A DNA stretch of 64,000 nt, from assembly GCA_022836615.1 (NCBI GenBank), contig MU405216.1:1-64000 (forward strand). Reading direction: 5' to 3'. A model generated the notes under the pieces. The model did no database searches. It was not told the DNA's origin and saw only the letters and a program-made list of their open reading frames with translations. The position numbers were made by a program, and so were the translations under genes. This document shows positions 54,731 to 64,000 of this stretch, one piece after another (within the stretch, counting starts at the first letter, position 1; every line of letters begins with the position of its first letter). The stretch comes from Annulohypoxylon bovei var. microspora. Taxonomy: Eukaryota > Ascomycota > Sordariomycetes > Xylariales > Hypoxylaceae.

Positions 54731-57700
54731 ATGGATGTTTCATTACTTGATCAAGCAAGGGTTCTCCTCGCTAGACTGGCGGCGCAGTGCTCGACAAGCC
54801 AAGGCTTCGGTACCATGTCAGCGTCGGTGTACGATACAGCCTGGCTCTCCATGATACGGAAGCCTACTGTCTCGAGCTTAGATGGCACGTGGCTGTTTCC
54901 AGAGTGCTTTGAGTTTATCTTGGCCCAGCAGCTTCCGTCGGGCGGGTGGGAGTCTTATGCTACGCTCCTTGACGGCATTCTGAACACTGCTGCAGCATTA
55001 CTATCGTTGAAGAGACACTCGCGAACAAATCCAGATAACCGCGACTTGTTACTTAGGATTCAGAAGGCTGAAGCAGCCTTGAGACAGATGCTACATGTCT
55101 GGGACGTACACTTGACAGATCAAGTCGGCTTTGAAATCCTAGTTGCTTCGCTCTTAGACCACCTTGAGCAGGAAGGCGTCTCCTTGGACTTCCCGCAACT
55201 CGGCGTCTTGAGAGCTCTACGCGACGCTAAATTAGCAAAGTTACCACTCTCGAAACTGTGCCAGGCTCCATCTACCTTATATCACTCTCTGGAGGCATTC
55301 ATCGGCCATGTTGACTTTGATTCTATTCACCATTGGCGAGAGGCGAATGGGTCGATGATGGCGTCCCCAGCGTGAGTTCTATTGCCGTGTCTTTTGATCT
55401 ATTTACTAATTATCGTAGTTCCACGGCTGCATACTTGATGAACACCTCGTCTTGGGATGATGAGGCCGAGATGTATTTGAGGAGCGTTCTACATCGACCG
55501 AATAATCCCAGTAGTGGCGGCGTGCCGTGCGCGTGGCCGACAACTATATTTGAAGTTAGCTGGGTGCGTATAGACCGTATACTCGCCTAGGCCAAATGCT
55601 GATATTTAAGGGGTTATTTTCAACGTTAGGTTGTCAGTACGTTAGCATCGGCTGGCGTATCAATAGACAAGTCAGAGACATCAACCTTCTGTCGCCTGCT
55701 GCAAGAAACGCTTAGAACACAAAAAGGTCTTCTTGGGTTTTGTAAGACATCTGCTTCGCATTCCCGAGTCTAGTAGATCAACTAATAATCAGTGAAAAGC
55801 GCAGGGAACTCTCTCCGATGCGGATGACACAGCTAGAGGGCTCGAGACTCTTTACTATCTTGGCCAACATGACAGCATCGAGGGCCTCATCGTAGCGTTC
55901 GAAAGCAGTCAAAATTTCATAACGTATCCAGGGGAACGTAACCCGAGTTTTGGCGCAAATTGCAATGTGCTTACACTTATCTTACTACGGGAAGACCGGG
56001 CTCGGTATTTGGCGCAGATTGTCAAGGCAACCCGATTTTTGACAAACGAGGTCTTCAGGGGGGGTGTATATGAAAAATGGGTGAGACTAGTGCTCTATTC
56101 TAATTGCCTTCGAGTGCCTATACTAACCTTCTTATGTCTTTCAAGCATTTAAGCGAGCTATATTGGATGATGCTCTTAGTCCGGGCCTTTGAGCTTCTGT
56201 TTCGACACTACGATATAGCCCTAAGGGTCTGCAACACCGTTCCTAGGTTACGGGAAGAAATATCCATGATTTCTTTACATATCTTGATGCGAATACTGCG
56301 TACTCAGCGAAACGATGGCTCTTGGGGCGGAGTCTGCGAGGTAACAGCGTACGGCATCTTGGCTTTATCATCGGTAGTAAAACTACCCTGTGTCCAACAG
56401 CTCGAGAAGGGTAAGATGATTGCTGCTCTAGCTTTAGGTAAATCATTCCTTCACGCGAATAGAAGCGAATGGGACAAGGGCCATTATTTGTGGATAGAGA
56501 AGGTAACGTATAGCTCAGTTATGCTCAGCGAAGCGTACTGTCTCTCCGCAGCGTTGGTTCCCTTGCCATCAACGGTACAGCCCGAGCAAGCAACCTCGTC
56601 ACGATGTCCCGAATTCCTTGTCGCGGACAAATCATTGCTCGGCATGAGGAAATACAGCAGTCTCTTAGCACGCACCCCTTTACTTTCTAAAGTCGAGCTT
56701 TATTTATTACGTGCTTGCGAGATACAGGCAAGTTTTGCTATGCAGGCTCTACAATGTCAGCCCCTCGATGTCTTCCCCCGGACGGCCAAAGGAAAGGACA
56801 AGTATATGTTGATCATACCACTTGCTTTACTGATCTGCGCGCAGCTAGATGGTTGTCAAGCGAGCCCCTCGGTGTTGTATGAGATGATGGTGTTATCCGT
56901 CTTGAACTTCCATGCGGATGAATACATGGAAGGGGTCTTGGAAAGATATTTTGAGGGCAATTTGGACGCCATTCGTAACATCGTCCGGGAAGTTGTGACC
57001 AAAACCAGTCCTAATCCCCATGAAGGAGTAACCAACGGCTGTAAAGGTGTCGATGCGACATCCCAGGCTCTAGACGGCCCCCAGGTCTCCCACAGCAATC
57101 GTAAACTGAAAACAACGAATAGTGGCGAGCGTTATGATCCGGAAGACGGCTCACCCTCCCTAGAGGATGTCAGAACCGTGTTCCGTCGGTTCGTAACACA
57201 TATTCTACAGCACCCGGCAGTATTATCAAGTCCCGAAACCCTCCAAGAGCAATTGGCTTTTGAACTACAAACGTTCCTCCTTGCCCACGTAACGCACGCT
57301 GAAGATAGCCACCGCCTCTCTGCGCAGTGGTGCTCTAATAATAGCAGTGGTCTACACACTCAGGGAAACGGAAATGGGCATTCCCGTACAACGTCGCGTA
57401 TGCAGTACCGCAAACCAGGAAGAACCTTTTATCATTGGGTACGCAGTACCTCCGCCGACCACACATCTTGCCCCTTTTCCTTTATCTTCTTCAACTGCCT
57501 CGTCTACGCCGCGTCGCCCGAAGTACCCCAAGCCCGTGGAGGCATCTTGGCCTCGGCGCGTACCGCTTATCTTGCCGAGGATACATGTCGTCATCTCTCA
57601 AGTCTATGTCGCATGTATAATGACCTTGGATCAGTAGGGCGCGATGCCGAAGAGGCATCTCTCAACTCGGTGAACTTCCCAGAGTTCTTTTTACATGAGG

Positions 57701-57918
57701 GCAAGACAATGAGTGCATCAACGAAGCATGATAATGCTAACGCAGAGCTCTTATGGATCGCTGAATATGAGCGGCGCGGGCTGGATATGGCGATGAAACT
57801 TCTGGAAGAAGAACTAGGAGGCAGCGAGTTGGTGGAAGCATTGCGCCTATTTATCAATGTAACAGACTTGTATGGTCAGATATATGTGCTAGAGGATGTC
57901 GGCACACGTACTCGTTAG
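54731..57918 (+). CDS. Bifunctional diterpene synthase (copalyl-diphosphate/kaurene-synthase type)
   Basis: Five exons: 54731-55371, 55419-55563, 55630-55741, 55800-56080 and 56146-57918. They give 983 aa, the usual size of fungal CPS/KS enzymes (about 950). The N-terminal SASVYDTAWLSMI and QLPSGGWESY lead to STAAYLMN and the class II DxDD motif as DADD at 306-309, which protonates GGPP to a copalyl-type diphosphate. QRNDGSWGG and EKVTYSSVMLSEAYCL follow. The class I site is an aspartate-rich DEYME at 651-655 and the second metal motif MYNDLGS...RD at 883-893, followed by LNSVNFPEFF, which is typical of fungal kaurene/pimaradiene/aphidicolanol synthases. Both active sites look intact, so one protein should convert GGPP to a cyclic diterpene. 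The intron 3 acceptor (GAAAAG before CGCAG) was chosen because it alone keeps phase into the DADD region. The exact product cannot be deduced. Confidence 0.94.
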
Positions 57919-59063
57919 AAAGCGTGCGTAGGCTTCCATTATCGAAAGGCGAGAAGTGCCTTGCATTTCTTTTAGCTTGGACGCTGCGTTAGGCATCGCT
58001 GCGTCCTAGGAACATTGAAAGTCTCTGGGGATTAGTAAGATTCATTACCCCTGAGGCACCTCCCAACGAAAGGTGCATAACACAGGCCTATAAATTGTTA
58101 TGTGTTTCTATCTAACCTTGTTCTTCATCTATTTTAACCTACGACCCTAACTTCATACATCGTAGCATTGATACATCCCTGGGGAGGTTATAGACACGTA
58201 TTAGATTTCTTCACCCAAAAGACAAATTCTCAAGGGCAGGTATGCATAAGTTTTGGGAGTTTGCAAATCCAGTGCTGGTAAGTGAATAGGGGGCTCAAAG
58301 CACCCCTTAAAATTATTAGCAAAAAGGAGATAACTTATGGCATATAGTTAAAATCTTTTATCTTCCGCGAAGAATTAAAAATGCCTATCAACTTTTCCGA
58401 TCAATTGAATTGTAGTTTCAACGTTAGCCATGGCAGCACAGGGCTATATTTTCTGACTATTATCACTTAACCTTAGAGTTCTGTTTCGCTGTTAATGGAG
58501 AATGGAGAATGGAGATTACCTTTAGATAGATATCTAACTACCTACTTTAGGGAGGTAGTTAACAACTTGACCTTAGATATTCCACGAATTATTTCACTGA
58601 TTTTGACCGAACCGCTCGATTGACTTTCCATTGCTTGTGTGCCTGGGTATCTGAGTGGGCATTCATGAATACGATCCAAATGATGTCTAAGGGTAAGTTG
58701 GTTCGACTAATCTGGTCGGCTTTGACGGAAAGGGGAAGTACGATAGTAACAAGGGTATCTTACGAGGCGGTTAGATAGTTGGCAGGTCGTATCTACTAAT
58801 ATTACTAATGCTTGCTATCTCGTTTTCTATACCCGCGTCGTATAAAAACCCCTGGCCCCCAGCAACGTTGCAGCGAACTGCTCAGACGTGCCTAGACACG
58901 GAATACGAGCTTTTCTCCACTTAGAGACCAGCCATAATATTGGTAGGATATAAAATTCGAAATGATGAAATGTTTTAAAGGTAAATATATCGCCAGTACT
59001 TGCAACGCGAGTTTGCTTCTGGTAGTTCTACGGTAGACTGACGTTGCTACTAAACTCTTCACT
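57919..59063. other. Intergenic, no supported gene
   Basis: No gene or repeat of note. It ends in the deuterolysin promoter. Confidence 0.5.
58841..58848 (+). promoter_or_regulatory. TATA box candidate of the deuterolysin gene
   Basis: TATAAAAA lies 223 bases before the start codon in an otherwise GC-balanced stretch. Confidence 0.45.
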
Positions 59064-60342
59064 ATGAGATGCGCAGAGATTCTCTTGGCGGCGGCCAGTT
59101 TTGCTGCTGCTGTCAATGCCCATACTCTAAACCCCATACATAAGAGACAGGATTCGGCATTGGAAGTTACTCTGGGACCGGCGGAAACAGGCGGCGTTGC
59201 TGAATTGGTCGCGACTATAAAAAATGTCGGTTCTACAGATCTCAACCTCTTGAAGATCGGCACCCTGCTCGACGAGGATCTGCCCGTCCAGAAGGTCTTG
59301 GCAGTGGATGAATCAGGTAGGTCGAAGATAACTTCCCCCGAAAGGAGAGAAAAGGTACTAAGAGAGGTAATTCCTAGGCGCTGAGGCCCAATTTAAGGGA
59401 ATACACGCGAGTATTCGACACGATGCTCTCAGAACTGAGCATTTTCGCTTTCTAAAGGCTTCCGAATCTGTGAGCGCCAATATCAGCGCAGCTGCCGTTC
59501 ATGAATTCATCAATTCTGGAACTTACACGTTTACGGCTACCGGATCGATGCCTGTGGCTTTGGCCGGGTCTACAGAACTATCCGGGCCCGCGGTCATCTT
59601 CCAATCTAACAGCGTCAGTTTGTATGTTGACGCGCAAGAAGCCGTGGCGGCCCCTAAGGCTCTAAGCTTCAGCCGCCTGGAAGCACGTACGAACGTCCAA
59701 GACGGATGCAATGCCACAGAACTAGCCGCCAGTACCACAGCACTCGAAAACTGTGTGACCTTAGCCCTGGCCGCTGCGGCTGATGCTAAGGACCCGTCTT
59801 CGACTCGCTTCGTCGAGTACTTCAAAACTAACTCGTCAGAGACGCGACAGATCGTAGCAGACAGGTTAACGGCGGTCTCAAAGGAATGCTCGACGACAAA
59901 CTCGGGGCCGTCGGAGTATTTTTGCTACGACTATTACTCCTTTTGCTACGCTGATGGACCCCTGAATGCGTACACCAAGTGGGATTTCGACTTCGTGATT
60001 ATGTGCCCGCTCTTCTACGACACGCTACCGCCTCTGCCGCAGGGATGCCACCGCCAAGATCAGGCGACTACGGTAACTTGGATCTACTGAATGCTATTAA
60101 AGAATTCTTGCTAAACTTAGCGGCAGACGATACACGAGATGACGCATTGTGAGGATGTCTACAGTCCTCATACGAATGACTACGCCTATGCGTATAACGA
60201 GAGCACGGCGTTATCCCCGGAATTCGCGCTTTTGAACGCGGACAACTACTCGCTGTTTGCGAATGGTAAGAGACTGATCCTGACCGAAATGATAGCGCGA
60301 CACAATACTGACATGTGAATAGCTGTTTATATGAAGTGCTGA
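59064..60342 (+). CDS. Deuterolysin-type neutral metalloprotease (peptidase M35)
   Basis: Four exons: 59064-59316, 59378-60072, 60121-60265 and 60323-60342, giving 370 aa. Signal peptide MRCAEILLAAASFAAAVNA; propeptide with LVATIKNVGSTDLNLLKIGT and ending near the dibasic/Arg site before CNATELA. The mature domain has RFVEYFKTNSSETRQIVADR, ECSTT, CPLFYDTLPPLPQGCH and the zinc motif HEMTH at 321-325, with the third ligand Asp336 in HTNDYAYAY (aspzincin). The family cleaves basic, hydrophobic substrates outside the cell. Two things are unusual: the usual GT-x-Asp-x-x-Tyr-Gly is changed around Asp336 (T-N-D-Y-A-Y), and the last coding exon is only 20 bases (ending VYMKC). The intron immediately before HEMTH hides the motif from simple ORF scans. 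Confidence 0.92.
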
Positions 60343-60788
60343 CCTTGCGCAAAGGTAGGTAGTGTCAGTTCAGCGGTCGGCAGGCAATCGATGAGAGAAG
60401 CTGGGTGATAAAATAAGGCCAGCTGCCTACATACTAAATATTGGATAAGTTTCTCGTAGCTACTAGGAATAAATAAGTCCACCATGTGAAATTATATGAT
60501 CCAAATGCCGTCGAGTTATTTTTTATATACATAGTTAGATTATAAGCTAGTGGTAGAATCTATGCTATTTAAGAGTCTAAGCATCCAGCTGCTTACTGTC
60601 TGGACCGGGGTGGTCAGACCCCCCTGTATCAACCCCAGCCTAGATCCCTAGGTACCTACCTAGGTAGTTTTGCCTTACCTAACATAACGCCAACAATGCA
60701 TCTGATAGTGTATGACCGAAAGGAGCATATAATATACATCAAGACAATCAACCTTAGCCTATGAATTTTTGCGGCACTTTGAGTTCGC
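60343..60788. other. Intergenic, no supported gene
   Basis: Convergent spacer between deuterolysin and HIR3. It contains CTGGACCGGGGTG at 60600-60612, which matches the foldback-element terminus in reverse orientation, and a TACCTACCTAGGTAG tract at 60651-60667. Confidence 0.55.
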
Positions 60789-63700
60789 CTACTCCTCAGG
60801 CTCATCTGCCTCATCTATCTCTTCCATCTCCTCTGCCTCTTCTTCTTCCTCTTCTTCTGCCTCTTCTTCTGCCTCTTCGCCCGAAGTGCCCGCAGCATTG
60901 GAATCCTCGTTATCGGAATCCTCTACCCCAGCATCAATACCCCTCTTCGTCAAGTTTGGGAACATCAGCTGCTGGGCCTCATCCTCGTCTAAGACGTCCT
61001 CTGGCGGTGCGTCGCTGAGATCACTCTCGTCGTCGGCCGAATCGTGAACGCTTCCGGGAGCCGAGCTCATATCCCCCTCGACCTCTTCGTCCTTCATTTC
61101 TACGTCTTCGTCTGCCGCCCCATTGTCACTCCTCAAGTCGTCGTTCGCCTCGCCTTCTTTTCCTTCCTCCGCAGCAGGCGTCTTGCCGCTAGAGACAGAG
61201 CCGCGGGACTTGGTGCCGCTTGGTTTCGGGCCTTCTTGCACGCGCAGAGCCGCCTGCTCTGCCTTACGGAGAATATCCGCCCTCCTGATGCCCGTCTTAC
61301 GAGGTCGTTGTACCCCTTCCGTGTTCGCCGGGGCCGAATCCCCAGCACCACCCTCCGCGCCCGAATTTTCGTGGGACTGGGGGTTTAAGAGACTGCTTAG
61401 CGGATTTGACGACTTAGACTCTAATGCCTTTTCGGATTGTCGAACTTCTTCGCGAAGACGTGCTTGCTCCCGCTCCGCAATCAAGGTAGATATCGCAGGG
61501 CCTGGCAAAGACTTCCCTATATCGGAATACAAGGCCGTATAGCAATCAGCAACTAGATCATCGATGGCGCCGGCCTTCATCAACCCGGCGTTGAGCTTTT
61601 TCAACTCGATAGTCTCCCGCAATGCGCTAAGCGTAGGATGGACCAAGGTCGGGTCCGACGACCAATCGCTAATCCGGGAGGCGATGATCTCGAACTCTTC
61701 GGGGCTTACCGCCTTGAAATCATCCTCGAGTACCGGCGAGATGTGACATGTCTGCCGGATAAGTCGCAAGTATGAGATGCAGCAAGTCTGCCAAAGATCA
61801 TTAAAGTGGTAGAAGTCGGCGCCTTTCTTGCGCAGGCGGCGGAGTAAAGCTTCAAAGTTTGGCCTATCCTTTAGGATGACTAAGAGCTTGACGACCAGTC
61901 GAACATATTGTTCGGTATAGACGTGGTGTCGACCCGGCCGCTCCGCGTCGCATTTCCAGACATTCATCACCATCGTCTTTGTAAGCATCGACTCTCTCAG
62001 CACGCCGAAGGCGGCAAACGCATGCACGTAGCTTTGCTCTTCGGAATTCTCGTCGAACAAGATTCTAGCATGTCGCATGATGATGCGATGCTGCCAATTA
62101 GACCTATCTTTCTCGCGCAGATGGGTGAGCGTCTCGATGACGTACGGCTCCCAGTCTTCTAGCTCGTTGATGTCAACGCGTTCCCCATCCTGGACGGCGT
62201 ACGGTTGACGCTGGAGTATGTCAGCTGCTTCTTGAGGCGCTATGTCTCCTCGCATTACGAGTTTGTGCAAGATCGACACGATCTTGTAGTGAGGTTCTAA
62301 GATCGGGTCTTGGCCATGGCGCGGCTTCGGTAATGCAGCCACAACTTCGACCGCTCTTTCGAGAGCGCTGATGACGGTCTGCATCGTCGGTCGGTCTCGC
62401 CTGTCTCTGTGGTCGAGGGAGGTTGGCGGTTTCTGGTACATCTTCCAGATGCACTTGGCCACCATGTATGGGTTCCTGTTGCGGCTGTTAGATGGTCTTC
62501 CAGTGTAGCTATCGATTTGGAGTTCACTCACTGCCACTGTTTTGGCTTGACCTCCATAGCTTTCTTGAATAGCCTGGCTGCATACTTCCAAACTTTATAA
62601 TCTTCCATCTGAGAATGGAGATCCTTAGATTCTACACCAGATTCGAGAATGATGAATCGTTTGTGCTCCGAGTGGTGGAACGGCTCCATCGCGAACGGTT
62701 CACGGCTGGATGCGTACATCCGCATGCCAAATTTATGGTAGAGATCATGGATGTCGTCGACGCATTCCCCAAGTGCTTCGGGCGGCGCATTCCGAGACTG
62801 TGATAGCGCGAGGGTGTAGCAGTGGATTGCGCTGCGCTGGTACTTAACGAGTTCGGCCCTCTCCTTGTTCATCTTGTCTGCGGTCCAGAGTACAGATTCG
62901 TCGAGCTCGTAGTCGAAACATTCGGCGAGTCTGAACCAAGCATCCCACTGATCGGGTGTGAATTGCAGCTGCTGACGTAAGAACGTGGCACCGATACGAA
63001 GGTCGTCAGTAGCGCCTGGTGTCTGCCTCCTGTTGAGGTCCACGCCCTTGAACTTGGTGAATGCGATCATGCCTAAGAGAAAGAACCACCTGTGCTTGGC
63101 CAAGGCGCTGTCCGGAGTATTGACTGTAACTGCGTCGATCGATATATTACCTTTGAGAGCTTCGTATAAGCGGAGCGGCGGGATGGGTCTCTGCAGAGTT
63201 TGATTGAAAATTCGCAGATTCTGTATAAATTGTTGGTTCGACTTAGTTTGACCGATAGCCTGTTGCATATGTTCGATCGTTGTTTTCAGGTCCGACTTCA
63301 GCAGATCTTTCATGGGCATGCGGTTCGCAAGGACGGACACTCTCTCGACCAGGGCGGTCGTATTGCGTCGCTCGAGCTTCTCGGCAGGACATCCGTGGTC
63401 CTGTACCTCGCTGAGGCCGACGCCGATTTTCAATCCGTAAAGATCGTAGAGAACTTGGCCGAGATAATCTTCCCAGTTGTCTATGAGGTTCTGCTTCAAG
63501 AGTTCTACCCGCATCATCTTGAGGAAGATTTTGTTAGACGACTTGCAGAATTTTCTAAGACCCAAGACCTGATGGATTGCTGCTAAGTAGTCTGCGAGAT
63601 CGCCGTCTGGCGAGGTGAATCCCGCCTTATTCTGCGCGATACCAGCCTTTAGCATCGTATACAATAGAGACCAGTTCCTAACCTGCATCTCTCGAAGCTT

Positions 63701-64000
63701 AGTCAGGAAAGATTGGAAAGTTGCGCCGTTTGAAACATGCTGGTTCATGCCAACTCGGACCTCGTCTTCGTACATACAAGACACGTGTAGCATGCAGGAT
63801 AGTTTCACCAAGGCCGAGAGGCTTGAGCTGAGATGCTCGTCGTCTATAATATCAAAAGCCTTTGGATCGTTGAGTGCCATCGAGAGCGCTTGGACCAACA
63901 ATTCGTCAAGAAACTTGAGCATCTTCAGGAATAGAGGGCGGCGTGATTCGGCAGACATGGTCAAATAAGAGTCCTGCTCGAAATCGGCGATAACCATCTC
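60789..64000 (-). CDS. HIR3: HIR3/CABIN1-type histone transcription regulator, 5' truncated by window
   Basis: The gene enters from beyond 64000. In the window, exon 64000-62532 joins 62475-60789 by a GTGAGT...ACAG intron; an acceptor 9 bases earlier (62484) is also in phase. About 1051 residues are visible. They match the C-terminal part of fungal histone transcription regulator 3 (Hir3/CABIN1). Helical TPR-like segments include WFRLAECFDYELDESVLW and YKVWKYAARLFKKAMEVKPKQW, then NPYMVAKCIWKMYQKP. The tail is highly charged: lysine/arginine blocks, then a long Asp/Glu run (about 60795-61130), ending EADEPEE. Hir3 is the scaffold of the HIR complex, a replication-independent H3-H4 chaperone that represses histone genes. 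The start is outside the window. Confidence 0.9.

Overview
This window is one chromosome end of a filamentous ascomycete. It opens with a perfect CCCTAA-type telomere array (1-95). The genes are small, carry many short GT-AG introns of about 50-160 bases, and encode typical fungal families. A 5.4 kb tract has been converted to AT by a RIP-like process. The gene families and the abundant TACCTAGGTA-type intergenic tracts suggest a sordariomycete; the order is a guess. Nearly all gene models below were built by joining exons by hand at GT-AG sites and checking reading phase. They have not been tested against transcripts.

Layout. 0-9.3 kb: a pathogen-related-protein homologue starts under 400 bases from the telomere. 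It is followed by an F-box protein, a GNAT acetyltransferase, an intron-containing tRNA-Arg(UCU) with an internal duplication, and a thioesterase-like protein. 9.9-25.7 kb is mostly conserved or 'core' genes: a sphingoid long-chain-base kinase, RRP1 (rRNA processing), a small 4-TM protein, a 1.1 kb inverted-repeat element, a methyltransferase, a DIM-5/Clr4-type H3K9 methyltransferase, a UBTD-type ubiquitin-like protein, a fungal-specific transcription-factor-domain protein and an SDR. 26-31 kb holds a Ctr copper transporter and a six-exon ferric/cupric reductase. These are a plausible high-affinity metal-uptake pair, with a long-TIR foldback element (28084-28877) between them. 31.9-35.2 kb holds a 4-TM protein and a small secreted, probably GPI-anchored, protein.

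36-58 kb looks like a diterpenoid biosynthetic gene cluster. It contains two cytochrome P450s, an SAT4/PTH11-like membrane protein, a 14-TM-type MFS transporter, a Ure2-like glutathione transferase and a 983-residue bifunctional (class II plus class I) diterpene synthase of the fungal copalyl-diphosphate/kaurene-synthase type. No GGPP synthase is visible. The cluster is split by a RIP-degraded LTR retrotransposon (47688-53052). Its two 204-bp LTRs align without a gap, and its target-site duplication is still readable through the mutations. Two small MITEs, one hAT-like and one with a 3-bp TSD, sit between the P450 genes. Distal to the cluster are an M35 deuterolysin-type secreted protease and the C-terminal part of a HIR3/CABIN1-type histone chaperone subunit, which runs off the window end.

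How it fits together. A young, repeat-invaded secondary-metabolism region sits beside conserved genes very close to a telomere. The gene for the H3K9 methyltransferase expected to mark RIP-mutated DNA lies about 28 kb from a RIP-mutated element. The strongest observations are the readable transposon footprints, the tRNA with an internal duplication, and the diterpene locus interrupted by an AT-rich block.
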